64,000 nucleotides of DNA from Pseudomonas taiwanensis DSM 21245 (lineage in GTDB: Bacteria > Pseudomonadota > Gammaproteobacteria > Pseudomonadales > Pseudomonadaceae). The notes under the pieces were generated by a model. It saw only the letters and a list, made by a program, of their open reading frames with translations, ran no database searches and was not told the origin of the DNA. Made by a program: the position numbers and the translations under genes. Position 1 is the first letter of the stretch, and each line of letters begins with the position of its first letter. Location of the stretch: assembly GCF_000425785.1 (NCBI RefSeq), contig NZ_KE384451.1, positions 263,355-327,354 of the forward strand, written 5' to 3'. Shown here one piece after another: positions 33,578 through 42,967 of this stretch.

Positions 33578-34168
33578 ATGAGTCGTGAAGCTTTGCAGGA
33601 ATCGCTGTCCGCGGTAATGGACAACGAAGCGGACGAACTGGAACTGCGTCGGGTATTGAATGCCGTTGACGATGCTGAAACCCGTGCCACCTGGTCGCGT
33701 TACCAGGTCGCTCGCGCAGCCATGCACAAAGAACTGCTGCTGCCCAAGCTTGATATCGCCTCGGCGGTGTCCGCCGCACTGGCTGACGAGGCCGTGCCGG
33801 CCAAGGTCAAGCAAGGCCCTTGGCGCAGCATCGGTCGCCTGGCGGTTGCCGCTTCGGTGACCTTGGCGGTGCTGGCTGGGGTGCGCCTGTACAACCAGGA
33901 CGAGATCACCGGTGCCGAGCTTGCGGCCCAACAACCTGCGCAGCAGGGGCTGGCCATGCCACAAAGCCAGGGTCCGGCCGTTTTGGCAGGCTATAGTGAA
34001 AGCAGTGAGCAACCGACCGGGCCGATGGCCAACGGTGTGCTGCAGAACCAGGCCGGCTGGGATCAGCGTCTGCCAGGTTACCTGCGCCAGCATGCCCAGG
34101 AATCTGCGCTCAAGGGCACTGAGACCGCTTTGCCCTACGCACGGGCCGCCAGCCTGGAAAACCGCTAA
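33578..34168 (+). CDS. mucA: Anti-sigma factor MucA (RseA family)
   Basis: 196 residues. The N-terminal cytoplasmic AlgU-binding domain begins SREALQESLSAVMDNEADELELRRVL. A single TM is at about 86-105. The periplasmic part has the Gln-rich AELAAQQPAQQG stretch and ends LENR. It is full length with no frameshift, so the strain is expected to be non-mucoid wild type at this locus. It is cleaved stepwise by AlgW and MucP under stress. Confidence 0.94.
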   Translation: MSREALQESLSAVMDNEADELELRRVLNAVDDAETRATWSRYQVARAAMHKELLLPKLDIASAVSAALADEAVPAKVKQGPWRSIGRLAVAASVTLAVLAGVRLYNQDEITGAELAAQQPAQQGLAMPQSQGPAVLAGYSESSEQPTGPMANGVLQNQAGWDQRLPGYLRQHAQESALKGTETALPYARAASLENR

Positions 34169-34180
34169 GTAAGGAGGATC

Positions 34181-35131
34181 ATGCGCGCGCTACCTCTCCT
34201 GTCGCTGCTGATAGGCAGCTGCGTGACGGTGCCAGCATTGGCGGCCAACTCTTCGCCTCAGGCGAGCGAGTGGTTGAGCAAGCTGGCCCAGGCCGAGCAG
34301 AAACAGAGTTACCAGGGCTCCTTCGTCTACGAACGTAACGGCAGCTTTTCTTCCCACGACATCTGGCATCGGGTCCAGGACGGCAAGGTCAGCGAGCGGC
34401 TGCTGCAGCTCGATGGCGCCGCCCAGGAAGTCGTGCGCGTGGATGGCAAGGTGCAGTGCGTCAGTGGTTCCCTGGTCAGTGGCGTCGGTACGCCGCCCGA
34501 CTCAACACCGCGTGTGCTTGATCCTTTGAAGCTGATGAGCTGGTACAACCTGGGCTTGGCGGGCACGTCGCGGGTCGCCGGGCGCGATGCCGTGATCGTG
34601 ACTCTCACGCCACGCGACCAGCATCGTTACGCCTTCGAGCTTCATCTTGATCGCCAGACCGGCCTTCCGCTTCGTTCGTTGATGATCAACGACAAGGGGC
34701 AACTGCTCGAGCGTTTCCAGATGACACGTCTTGAAACCCACCTGCCGAGCGACGACGACCTGCGTCCCAGTGCTGCCTGCAAGCCGGTCGAGCGGGTCGC
34801 CAGTACCGATGGCGAAGCCGTTGCCGGGTGGCGTTCGGACTGGCTGCCGGCGGGCTTCGAATTGATCAACAGCTCGGTCCGTCGCGACCCTGAGCGCAAC
34901 AGTGCGGTCAGCAGCCTGATGTATGACGACGGCTTGGCGCGTTTCTCCGTATTCCTCGAACCGGTGACCGACGATGCCGGCCCTGACACCCGTGCCCAGC
35001 TCGGGCCTACCGTGGCGGTATCACGCCGTCTGAATACGCCCAAAGGCAAGGTCATGGTCACGGTGGTTGGCGAAATTCCGCTGGGTACCGCCGAGCGTAT
35101 CGCACTGTCGATGCGCCCCCAGGACAGCTAG
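34181..35131 (+). CDS. mucB: Periplasmic MucB (RseB family), protects MucA
   Basis: 316 residues with a signal peptide (cleavage near PALA-AN at about 21). An N-terminal LolA/B-like domain opens ASEWLSKLAQAEQKQSYQGSF and a C-terminal domain follows. It binds periplasmic MucA, blocks its proteolysis and senses mislocalised lipids. A perfect AAGGAGG precedes the ATG. No mucC follows. Confidence 0.93.
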   Translation: MRALPLLSLLIGSCVTVPALAANSSPQASEWLSKLAQAEQKQSYQGSFVYERNGSFSSHDIWHRVQDGKVSERLLQLDGAAQEVVRVDGKVQCVSGSLVSGVGTPPDSTPRVLDPLKLMSWYNLGLAGTSRVAGRDAVIVTLTPRDQHRYAFELHLDRQTGLPLRSLMINDKGQLLERFQMTRLETHLPSDDDLRPSAACKPVERVASTDGEAVAGWRSDWLPAGFELINSSVRRDPERNSAVSSLMYDDGLARFSVFLEPVTDDAGPDTRAQLGPTVAVSRRLNTPKGKVMVTVVGEIPLGTAERIALSMRPQDS

Positions 35132-35230
35132 GCGTGCCAGTGACGACGGGCCGTGCGCAGGCTCCGGGAGTCCGCGGCTGAAATGAAATTAAAGCATTGT
35201 CATTTGCAATCCATCGGTAAATTTTCTATA

Positions 35231-35257
35231 GGTCAGGCTTCTTGGAGCCTGGCCTTT
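35231..35257 (+). terminator. Weak hairpin between mucB and mucD
   Basis: GGTCAGGCT and AGCCTGGCC (one G-U pair) enclose a 6-nt loop and are followed by TTT. It may lower read-through into mucD. Confidence 0.45.
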
Positions 35258-35309
35258 GCTGCTTCTGCAGATGGTCTAACTAACTTACGCTCGTTGTGAC
35301 GGGAGCCGT

Positions 35310-36743
35310 ATGTCAATACCACGCTTGAAATCCTACCTAACGATGTTCGCCGCCGTGCTCATGCTCGGTCAGGTGCTCACCGCCCAGGCCGAGGAAGCCC
35401 TGCCGGACTTCACGACCCTGGTCGAGCAGGCCTCGCCGGCCGTGGTCAACATCAGTACCAAGCAGAAACTGCCGGACCGCCGCGTGGCTGCCGGGCAGAT
35501 GCCCGATCTCGAAGGCCTGCCGCCGATGTTCCGCGAGTTCTTCGAGCGCAACATGCCGCAACAACCGCGCGCGCCCCGGGGCGACCGCCAGCGAGAGGCC
35601 ATGTCGCTGGGCTCGGGCTTCATCATCTCCAGCGATGGCTACGTGCTCACCAACAACCACGTGGTCGCCGATGCGGACGAGATCATCGTCCGCCTGTCGG
35701 ACCGCAGCGAGCTGCAGGCCAAGTTGATCGGCACCGACCCGCGTACCGACGTGGCGCTGCTGAAGGTCGAAGGCAAGAACCTGCCGACCGTGAAGCTGGG
35801 CGATTCGGAAAAACTGAAAGTCGGTGAGTGGGTCCTGGCCATCGGCTCGCCGTTCGGCTTCGATCACTCGGTGACCAAAGGTATCGTCAGCGCCAAGGGG
35901 CGTACCCTGCCTAACGACACCTACGTGCCGTTCATCCAGACCGACGTGGCCATCAACCCGGGCAACTCGGGTGGCCCGCTGTTCAACATGAAAGGTGAAG
36001 TCGTGGGTATCAACTCGCAGATCTTTACCCGATCCGGCGGCTTCATGGGCTTGTCCTTCGCCATCCCGATCGACGTCGCGCTGGATGTTTCCAACCAGCT
36101 GAAGAAAGACGGCAAGGTCAGCCGCGGCTGGCTGGGTGTGGTGATCCAGGAGGTCAACAAGGACCTGGCTGAATCCTTCGGCCTCGACAAGCCCGCCGGC
36201 GCCCTGGTGGCCCAGGTACTGGAAGGCGGTCCTGCAGCCAAGGGTGGCCTGCAGGTGGGCGATGTGATCCTGAGCATGAACGGTCAGCCGATCGTCATGT
36301 CGGCCGATCTGCCGCACCTGGTGGGTGGCCTGAAAGACGGCGAGAAGGCCAAGCTGGAGATCATTCGCAATGGCAAGCGCCAGAACCTGGACATCACCAT
36401 CGGCGCGATGCCCGATGACGATGCCGATATCGAAGCCAGTGCCCAGGGCGGCGCAGAGCGCAGCAGCAACCGCCTGGGTGTCTCCGTGGCGGACCTGACC
36501 GACGAGCAGAAGAAAACCCTGGAGCTCAAGGGCGGCGTGGTCATCAAGGAAATCCAGGATGGCCCGGCTGCCTTGATCGGTCTGCGTCCAGGTGACGTCA
36601 TCAGCCACCTGAACAACCAGGCGATCAGCTCGGCCAAGCAATTCACTGAAATTGCCAAGGACCTGCCGAAGAATCGTTCGGTCTCCATGCGCGTGCTGCG
36701 TCAGGGGCGTGCGAGCTTCATTACCTTCAAGCTGGCTGAATAA
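35310..36743 (+). CDS. mucD: Periplasmic serine protease MucD (DegP/HtrA family)
   Basis: 477 residues with a signal peptide (cleavage near TAQA-EE at about 27), a trypsin-like domain and two PDZ domains (about 265-360 and 385-475). The catalytic triad is His117 (TNNHVV), Asp147 (RTDVALL) and Ser220 (NPGNSGGPL), all present. It degrades misfolded envelope proteins and dampens AlgU activation. In P. aeruginosa mucC lies between mucB and mucD; here that gene is absent and a 178-bp gap with a weak hairpin takes its place. Confidence 0.94.
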   Translation: MSIPRLKSYLTMFAAVLMLGQVLTAQAEEALPDFTTLVEQASPAVVNISTKQKLPDRRVAAGQMPDLEGLPPMFREFFERNMPQQPRAPRGDRQREAMSLGSGFIISSDGYVLTNNHVVADADEIIVRLSDRSELQAKLIGTDPRTDVALLKVEGKNLPTVKLGDSEKLKVGEWVLAIGSPFGFDHSVTKGIVSAKGRTLPNDTYVPFIQTDVAINPGNSGGPLFNMKGEVVGINSQIFTRSGGFMGLSFAIPIDVALDVSNQLKKDGKVSRGWLGVVIQEVNKDLAESFGLDKPAGALVAQVLEGGPAAKGGLQVGDVILSMNGQPIVMSADLPHLVGGLKDGEKAKLEIIRNGKRQNLDITIGAMPDDDADIEASAQGGAERSSNRLGVSVADLTDEQKKTLELKGGVVIKEIQDGPAALIGLRPGDVISHLNNQAISSAKQFTEIAKDLPKNRSVSMRVLRQGRASFITFKLAE

Positions 36744-36760
36744 GCCGGGTTCGACGTGGA

Positions 36761-36785
36761 AAGGGCAGCTCAGGCTGCCCTTTTT
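36761..36785 (+). terminator. Intrinsic terminator after mucD
   Basis: AAGGGCAGC-TCAG-GCTGCCCTT followed by TTT, 18 bp past the mucD stop. It closes the algU-mucD transcript. Confidence 0.88.
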
Positions 36786-36969
36786 CATGAGATTTCATCC
36801 TCGTCTGTGTCGGCCGGCGACAGGGCCGGGGTAGGCCACCCAGGCTATTTGCATTTTTGCGCAACAATGTCAGCCGATCAGGAATCTCCCATATCCCTGC
36901 GGCTTGAGGTACAATTCCCGGCTATTTTTCGGCGGGCGTCCGGCTCGCAGCCTTTTCGAGTGTTGACCC

Positions 36970-38769
36970 GTGAGTGATTTGAGTCATATCCGCAATTTCT
37001 CCATCATCGCCCACATCGACCATGGCAAGTCGACGCTGGCAGACCGTTTCATCCAGATGTGCGGTGGCCTGTCGGCACGCGAAATGGAAGCCCAGGTCCT
37101 CGATTCGATGGACCTCGAGCGCGAACGCGGGATCACCATCAAGGCCCACAGCGTCACGCTCAACTACAAGGCGCAGGACGGTAAGGTCTACCAGCTCAAT
37201 TTCATCGACACCCCCGGTCACGTCGACTTCACCTATGAAGTCTCCCGTTCGCTGGCCGCGTGCGAAGGTGCGCTGCTGGTGGTGGATGCCGGCCAGGGCG
37301 TCGAGGCCCAGTCCGTGGCCAACTGCTACACCGCCATCGAGCAGGGCCTCGAGGTCATGCCGGTGCTGAACAAGATGGACCTGCCCCAGGCCGACCCTGA
37401 CCGCGTCAAGGACGAGATCGAGAAGATCATCGGCATCGACGCCACCGACGCCGTGGCTTGCAGTGCCAAGAGCGGCATGGGCGTCGACGAGGTGCTCGAA
37501 CGCCTGGTCCAGACCATTCCCGCGCCGGAGGGCGATATCGACGCGCCGCTGCAGGCGCTGATCATCGACTCCTGGTTCGACAACTACCTGGGCGTGGTTT
37601 CCCTGGTGCGTGTGCGCCATGGCCGTGTCAAGAAAGGCGACAAGATCCTGGTCAAGTCCACCGGCAAGGTGCACTTGGTCGACAGCGTGGGCGTATTCAC
37701 CCCAAAACACACCCAGACCGCTGATCTCAAGGCCGGTGAAGTGGGCTTCATCATCGCCAGCATCAAGGACATTCACGGGGCACCGGTCGGTGACACCCTG
37801 ACCCTGTCCACGACCCCCGAGGTCGAAGTGCTGCCAGGCTTCAAGAAGATCCAGCCACAAGTTTACGCCGGTCTGTTCCCGGTCAGTTCCGATGACTTCG
37901 AAGACTTCCGCGACGCGCTGCAAAAGCTCACGCTCAACGACTCTTCGCTGCAGTACATGCCAGAAAGCTCCGACGCACTGGGCTTCGGCTTCCGTTGCGG
38001 CTTCCTCGGCATGCTGCACATGGAGATCATCCAGGAGCGCCTGGAGCGTGAATACGACCTGGACCTGATCACCACGGCGCCAAGCGTAATCTACGAGCTC
38101 GAACTCAAGACCGGTGAGACCATCACCGTCGACAACCCGTCGAAGCTGCCAGACGTCTCGGCCGTGGCTGATTTCCGCGAGCCGATCGTCACCGCGACCA
38201 TCCTGGTTCCGCAAGAGCACCTGGGTAACGTCATTACCCTGTGCATCGAAAAACGCGGTGTCCAGCGCGACATGCAGTTCCTCGGCAGTCAAGTCCAGGT
38301 GCGTTACGACTTGCCGATGAACGAAGTGGTGCTGGACTTCTTCGACCGCCTGAAGTCGACCAGCCGTGGCTACGCGTCGCTGGACTATCATTTCGACCGC
38401 TACCAGTCGGCCAACCTGGTCAAACTGGACGTGCTGATCAACGGTGACAAGGTCGATGCCCTGGCACTGATCGTGCACCGTGACAACGCGGCCTACAAAG
38501 GCCGTGCGTTGACCGAGAAAATGAAGGAGCTGATTCCTCGGCAGATGTTCGACGTGGCGATCCAGGCAGCCATTGGTGGCCAGATCATCGCGCGTACTAC
38601 CGTCAAGGCACTCAGAAAGAACGTACTGGCCAAGTGCTACGGTGGTGACGTCAGCCGTAAGAAAAAGCTGCTGGAGAAGCAGAAGGCTGGTAAGAAACGC
38701 ATGAAACAGGTCGGTAACGTGGAGATTCCACAGGAAGCCTTCCTCGCCGTGCTCAGGTTGGATAGCTAG
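36970..38769 (+). CDS. lepA: Elongation factor 4 (LepA)
   Basis: 599 residues starting at GTG (V-SDLSHIRNFS). The GTPase domain has G1 AHIDHGKST, the G2 region RERGITIKA, G3 DTPGH and G4 NKMD. EF-G-like domains II, III and V and the LepA-specific C-terminal domain (ending KQVGNVEIPQEAFLAVLRLDS) follow. It is a ribosome-bound translational GTPase. A candidate -10 element TACAAT lies at 36910-36915 without a clear -35. lepB starts 5 bp after its stop. Confidence 0.96.
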   Translation: MSDLSHIRNFSIIAHIDHGKSTLADRFIQMCGGLSAREMEAQVLDSMDLERERGITIKAHSVTLNYKAQDGKVYQLNFIDTPGHVDFTYEVSRSLAACEGALLVVDAGQGVEAQSVANCYTAIEQGLEVMPVLNKMDLPQADPDRVKDEIEKIIGIDATDAVACSAKSGMGVDEVLERLVQTIPAPEGDIDAPLQALIIDSWFDNYLGVVSLVRVRHGRVKKGDKILVKSTGKVHLVDSVGVFTPKHTQTADLKAGEVGFIIASIKDIHGAPVGDTLTLSTTPEVEVLPGFKKIQPQVYAGLFPVSSDDFEDFRDALQKLTLNDSSLQYMPESSDALGFGFRCGFLGMLHMEIIQERLEREYDLDLITTAPSVIYELELKTGETITVDNPSKLPDVSAVADFREPIVTATILVPQEHLGNVITLCIEKRGVQRDMQFLGSQVQVRYDLPMNEVVLDFFDRLKSTSRGYASLDYHFDRYQSANLVKLDVLINGDKVDALALIVHRDNAAYKGRALTEKMKELIPRQMFDVAIQAAIGGQIIARTTVKALRKNVLAKCYGGDVSRKKKLLEKQKAGKKRMKQVGNVEIPQEAFLAVLRLDS

Positions 38770-38774
38770 GTCCT

Positions 38775-39629
38775 ATGTCGCTAAATTTCCCGCTGTTGCT
38801 AGTGATTGCCGTTGTCGTCTGCGGCCTCTTGGGCTTGATCGACCTGCTGTTCCTGGCCCCGCGCCGGCGGGCAGCGGTCGCCAACTACCAGGGCAGTGTC
38901 AGCCAGCCTGAAATGGCCGTGGTCGAACGACTGAACAAGGAGCCGTTGCTGGTCGAGTACGGCAAGTCGTTCTTCCCGGTGCTGTTCATCGTGCTGGTGC
39001 TGCGCTCGTTCCTGGTCGAGCCGTTCCAGATTCCTTCGGGGTCGATGAAACCCACGCTGGAAGTGGGTGATTTCATCCTGGTGAACAAGTTCTCCTACGG
39101 CATCCGCCTGCCGGTGATCGACAAGAAAGTGATCGAGGTAGGTGACCCGCAGCGTGGTGATGTCATGGTGTTCCGCTATCCAAGCGACCCGAACGTCAAC
39201 TACATCAAGCGAGTGGTTGGCCTGCCGGGCGACCAGATCCGCTACACCAACGACAAGCGGCTGTTCGTCAACGGCCAGCTGGTTGCCGAACAGTTGGTCG
39301 GCACCGAGCCAGGCACCTTGGGCAGTGCGCAACTGTACAAGGAGAAGCTGGGCGAGGCCGAACACCTGATCCGCAAGGAGATGAGCCGTTATCGCATGCC
39401 GCCGGACCAGCAATGGACCGTACCGGCTGGCCATTACTTCATGATGGGCGACAACCGCGACAATTCTAATGACAGCCGTTACTGGGACGATCCGAACATT
39501 CCGAGGGAACTGCACGGCATGGTTCCGGACCGGAACATCGTCGGCAAGGCCTTCGCGGTCTGGATGAGCTGGCCGGAGCCCAAGCTGAGCCACTTGCCCA
39601 ACCTTTCGCGGGTCGGCTTGATCCATTGA
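38775..39629 (+). CDS. lepB: Signal peptidase I
   Basis: 284 residues with an N-terminal TM (about 5-28) and a second one (about 66-80). The catalytic Ser90 (QIPSGSMKPTL) and Lys145 (NYIKRVVGLPGD) occupy the same positions as in E. coli. The box E motif GDNRDNSNDSRYW is intact. It cleaves secretory signal peptides at the periplasmic face. It is immediately downstream of lepA, as in many proteobacteria. Confidence 0.96.
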   Translation: MSLNFPLLLVIAVVVCGLLGLIDLLFLAPRRRAAVANYQGSVSQPEMAVVERLNKEPLLVEYGKSFFPVLFIVLVLRSFLVEPFQIPSGSMKPTLEVGDFILVNKFSYGIRLPVIDKKVIEVGDPQRGDVMVFRYPSDPNVNYIKRVVGLPGDQIRYTNDKRLFVNGQLVAEQLVGTEPGTLGSAQLYKEKLGEAEHLIRKEMSRYRMPPDQQWTVPAGHYFMMGDNRDNSNDSRYWDDPNIPRELHGMVPDRNIVGKAFAVWMSWPEPKLSHLPNLSRVGLIH

Positions 39630-39636
39630 TACCCAT

Positions 39637-39663
39637 CGGCGCTGTCCAGCAGACAGCGCCGAA
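39637..39663 (+). ncRNA. Perfect 11-bp hairpin in the lepB-rnc leader (terminator or RNase III site)
   Basis: TCGGCGCTGTC-CAGCA-GACAGCGCCGA starts 8 nt after the lepB stop. No U run follows, so it may be a processing site. In E. coli RNase III cuts its own mRNA leader; a similar role is possible here but not shown. Confidence 0.45.
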
Positions 39664-39790
39664 TGCATTTCTGACATAGGCTGTGTTCTCAGGGATGGAG
39701 AGATTCGCCGTTCATGGCGACGGACCACAGCCAAACAGTCTTTCAGGATGTTGATTTGAACAACGCGTTTAACAACGAGCGGGTGGCTGC

Positions 39791-40480
39791 ATGAGTGCTT
39801 CCCTTACCCGTCTGGAGCGAAAGCTCGGATACACCTTCAAGAACCAGGAGCAGATGCTGCTGGCCCTGACCCATCGCAGCTATGCCGGGCGCAACAACGA
39901 GCGCCTGGAGTTCCTCGGCGACGCCATTCTCAACTTCGTGGTGGGCGAGGCGCTGTTCGAGCGCTTCCCCCAGGCCCGCGAAGGCCAGCTGTCGCGCCTG
40001 CGAGCCCGCCTGGTCAAGGGTGAGACCCTGGCCCGCCTGGCCCGAGGCTTCGACCTGGGTGAATACCTGCGCCTGGGGTCGGGTGAGCTCAAAAGTGGCG
40101 GTTTCCGCCGTGAGTCGATCCTGGCCGATGCCCTGGAAGCGCTGATTGGCGCGATCTACCTGGATGCGGACATGCAGACCGCCCGTGAGCGCATTCTCGA
40201 CTGGCTCACCGACGAGTTCGATGGCTTGACCCTGGTCGATACCAACAAGGACCCCAAGACCCGCCTGCAGGAATTCCTGCAGTCGCGTGCCTGCGAGCTG
40301 CCGCGTTACGAAGTGGTGGACATCCAGGGCGAACCGCACTGCCGCACGTTCTTCGTCGAATGCGAAGTGGTGCTGCTGAATAACAAGAGCCGCGGCCAGG
40401 GCGTGAGTCGGCGTATCGCCGAACAGGTCGCCGCCGCCTCTGCATTGATCGCCCTGGGCGTGGAGAATGGCAATGACTGA
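39791..40480 (+). CDS. rnc: Ribonuclease III
   Basis: 229 residues. The RNase III signature NNERLEFLGDAIL (about 36-47) carries the catalytic acidic residues, and DALEALIGAIYLD the second acidic site. A double-stranded RNA-binding domain is at about 155-225 (DPKTRLQEFLQSR...). It processes rRNA precursors and other dsRNA. Its end overlaps the era start. Confidence 0.96.
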   Translation: MSASLTRLERKLGYTFKNQEQMLLALTHRSYAGRNNERLEFLGDAILNFVVGEALFERFPQAREGQLSRLRARLVKGETLARLARGFDLGEYLRLGSGELKSGGFRRESILADALEALIGAIYLDADMQTARERILDWLTDEFDGLTLVDTNKDPKTRLQEFLQSRACELPRYEVVDIQGEPHCRTFFVECEVVLLNNKSRGQGVSRRIAEQVAAASALIALGVENGND

Positions 40481-41375
40481 TAACAACCCGACCCGTTGCG
40501 GCTATGTCGCCATCGTTGGCCGCCCAAACGTGGGCAAGTCGACCCTGCTCAACCACATCCTCGGCCAGAAGCTGGCGATCACCTCGCGCAAGCCGCAGAC
40601 CACCCGCCACAACATGCTCGGTATCAAGACCGAGGGTGACGTACAGGCGATCTACGTCGACACGCCTGGCATGCACAAGGCCAACGACAAGGCCTTGAAC
40701 CGCTACATGAACCGCAACGCGTCGGCAGCCCTGAAAGACGTCGATGTGGTCATTTTCGTGGTTGACCGTACCCGTTGGACCGACGAGGACCAGCTGGTGC
40801 TCGAGCGCGTGCAGTACGTCACCGGCCCGGTCATCCTGGCGGTCAACAAAACCGACCGGATGGACGAGAAGGCCGAACTGATTCCGCACCTGCAATGGCT
40901 GCAGCAGCAGCTGCCGAATGCCGAGATCGTGCCCATCTCCGCTCAGCAGGGGCACAACCTGGAGTCGCTGGAAGCACTGATCGCCAAGCATCTTCCAGAA
41001 AACGAACACTTCTTCCCGGAAGACCAGATCACCGACCGCAGCAGCCGCTTCCTGGCCGCCGAACTGGTCCGCGAGAAGATCATGCGCCAGCTGGGCGCGG
41101 AGCTTCCGTACCAGATCACCGTCGAGATCGAAGAGTTCAAGCAGCAAGGGCATGTGCTGCACATTCACGCGCTGATCCTGGTCGAGCGTGATGGGCAGAA
41201 GAAGATCATCATTGGTGACAAGGGCGAGCGCATCAAACGCATCGGTTCCGATGCCCGCAAGGACATGGAAGTGCTGTTCGATGCCAAGGTGATGCTCAAC
41301 CTCTGGGTCAAGGTCAAGGGCGGATGGTCGGACGACGAGCGTGCTCTGCGCTCGTTGGGTTACGGCGACCTGTAA
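40473..41375 (+). CDS. era: Ribosome-assembly GTPase Era
   Basis: 300 residues from MTDNNPTRCG. I prefer this ATG to the one two codons upstream because GGAG sits 7 nt before it. G1 GRPNVGKST, G3 DTPG and G4 NKTD are present, and the KH domain includes IIGDKGERIKRIG. It binds the 16S rRNA 3' end in 30S maturation. It overlaps the rnc stop by 8 nt. Confidence 0.96.
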   Translation: MTDNNPTRCGYVAIVGRPNVGKSTLLNHILGQKLAITSRKPQTTRHNMLGIKTEGDVQAIYVDTPGMHKANDKALNRYMNRNASAALKDVDVVIFVVDRTRWTDEDQLVLERVQYVTGPVILAVNKTDRMDEKAELIPHLQWLQQQLPNAEIVPISAQQGHNLESLEALIAKHLPENEHFFPEDQITDRSSRFLAAELVREKIMRQLGAELPYQITVEIEEFKQQGHVLHIHALILVERDGQKKIIIGDKGERIKRIGSDARKDMEVLFDAKVMLNLWVKVKGGWSDDERALRSLGYGDL

Positions 41376-41399
41376 TCCCTTCAGGCGGCCAGCACCTCT

Positions 41400-41473
41400 C
41401 TGTGGGAGCGGGTTCACCCGCGAAAGCGTCAGTGAATCCACTGCAGCGTTCGCGGGCGAACCCGTTCCCACAG
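41400..41473. repeat. REPIN between era and recO
   Basis: CTGTGGGAGCGGGTTCACCCGCG and its inverse CGCGGGCGAACCCGTTCCCACAG flank a 28-nt centre. It is a second REP sequence family (GCGGG...CCCGC core) distinct from the GCCGGC family elsewhere. Confidence 0.88.
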
Positions 41474-41499
41474 GCACATCTGGCCTTTAGAGAGTTCTG

Positions 41500-42183
41500 A
41501 TGGAACAACCTGCCGCCCAGCCGGCCTACGTGCTGCACAGCCGCGCTTACAAGGAAACCAGCGCACTGGTCGACTTCTTCACGCCGCAAGGGCGTGTACG
41601 TGCCGTGCTGCGCCGTGCACGCGGCAAGGGTGGCAGCCTGGTGCGCCCATTCGTGCCGTTGGAAGTGGAATTGCGCGGACGCGGCGAGCTGAAGAACGTT
41701 GGGCGCCTTGATACAGTCGGAATTGCCGCCTGGTTGCATGGCGATGCGCTGTTCAGTGGCCTGTATCTGAACGAGCTACTGATGCGCCTTTTGCCTGCCG
41801 AAGCCCCTCAGCCCGAGTTGTTCGAGCATTACGCCTTGACCTTGCAGGCACTGGCGGCCGGGCGTCCGCTCGAGCCCTTGCTGCGTTCGTTCGAATGGCG
41901 GCTGCTCGAAGACCTCGGTTATGCCTTCGCACTGGACCACGATGTCAACGACCAACCCATCGTTGCGCAAGGTTTCTACCGCCTCCAGGTCGAGGCTGGC
42001 CTGGAACGGGTTTATCTGGTGCAGCCTGGGTTGTTCAACGGCAACGAGCTGCTGGCCCTGGCTCAAGCCGACTGGGACGCACCGGGTGCGCTGCTGGCGG
42101 CCAAGCGCCTGATGCGCCAAGCGCTGGCGGTGCACCTGGGGTCAAAGCCATTGGTTAGCCGGGAACTGTTTCGCAAGCGCTGA
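41500..42183 (+). CDS. recO: DNA repair protein RecO
   Basis: 227 residues. An N-terminal OB-fold begins AYVLHSRAYKETSALVDFFTPQGRVRAVLRRARG, and a helical C-terminal domain follows. It lacks the four-Cys zinc motif, as is normal for proteobacterial RecO. It loads RecA on SSB-coated single-stranded DNA with RecR. It has a fixed position between era and pdxJ. Confidence 0.94.
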   Translation: MEQPAAQPAYVLHSRAYKETSALVDFFTPQGRVRAVLRRARGKGGSLVRPFVPLEVELRGRGELKNVGRLDTVGIAAWLHGDALFSGLYLNELLMRLLPAEAPQPELFEHYALTLQALAAGRPLEPLLRSFEWRLLEDLGYAFALDHDVNDQPIVAQGFYRLQVEAGLERVYLVQPGLFNGNELLALAQADWDAPGALLAAKRLMRQALAVHLGSKPLVSRELFRKR

Positions 42184-42226
42184 GCACGTCGTATGCTGTG
42201 GGGCTACATCTTCAGGAGAGCCTTTC

Positions 42227-42967
42227 GTGACTCACAGCAACCGCATGCTTCTCGGCGTCAATATCGACCATGTGGCGACCCTGCGCCAGGCCCGGGGCAC
42301 GCGCTATCCCGACCCGGTCAAGGCCGCGCTGGACGCCGAAGAGGCGGGCGCCGACGGCATCACCGTTCATCTGCGCGAAGACCGCCGGCATATCCAGGAG
42401 CGTGATGTCGTGCTGCTCAAGGATGTGCTGCAGACCCGCATGAACTTCGAGATGGGCGTCACGGAAGAGATGATGGCCTTCGCCGAGAAGATTCGCCCGG
42501 CGCATATCTGCCTGGTACCGGAAACCCGTCAGGAGCTGACCACCGAAGGTGGCCTGGATGTGGCCGGCCAAGAGGCGCGGATCAAGGCAGCAGTCGAGCG
42601 CCTGTCGCGCACCGGTGCCGAAGTGTCGCTGTTCATCGATGCCGACGAGCGGCAGATCGAAGCCTCGCGTCGCGTTGGTGCACCGGCCATCGAGTTGCAC
42701 ACCGGTCGTTATGCCGATGCCGAAACACCGACCGAAGTGGCAGACGAGCTCAAGCGCATCGTCGATGGCGTCGCCTTCGGCGTTGGCCAAGGGCTGATCG
42801 TCAACGCTGGCCATGGCTTGCATTACCACAACGTCGAGGCGGTGGCGGCAATCAAAGGCATCAACGAACTCAATATCGGCCACGCCTTGGTCGCGCATGC
42901 ATTGTTCGTCGGCTTCAAGGCCGCTGTAGCAGAGATGAAGGCGCTGATCGTGGCGGCTTCGCGCTGA
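42227..42967 (+). CDS. pdxJ: Pyridoxine 5'-phosphate synthase
   Basis: 246 residues from a GTG codon with AGGAG 8 nt upstream. It is a TIM-barrel enzyme; LGVNIDHVATLRQARGT near the start, ADGITVHLREDRRHI and GLIVNAGHGLHYHN are conserved PdxJ blocks. It condenses 3-amino-2-oxopropyl phosphate with deoxyxylulose phosphate. It is the last core gene before the toxin-like operon. Confidence 0.95.
   Translation: MTHSNRMLLGVNIDHVATLRQARGTRYPDPVKAALDAEEAGADGITVHLREDRRHIQERDVVLLKDVLQTRMNFEMGVTEEMMAFAEKIRPAHICLVPETRQELTTEGGLDVAGQEARIKAAVERLSRTGAEVSLFIDADERQIEASRRVGAPAIELHTGRYADAETPTEVADELKRIVDGVAFGVGQGLIVNAGHGLHYHNVEAVAAIKGINELNIGHALVAHALFVGFKAAVAEMKALIVAASR

Noticed and set aside
36922..38478. 518-codon minus-strand frame opposite lepA
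   Set aside because: Antisense to an intact elongation factor 4 gene.
39714..39794. 26-codon mini-ORF listed as a gene
   Set aside because: No ribosome site of note and no recognised family; kept only as part of an rnc-leader finding.
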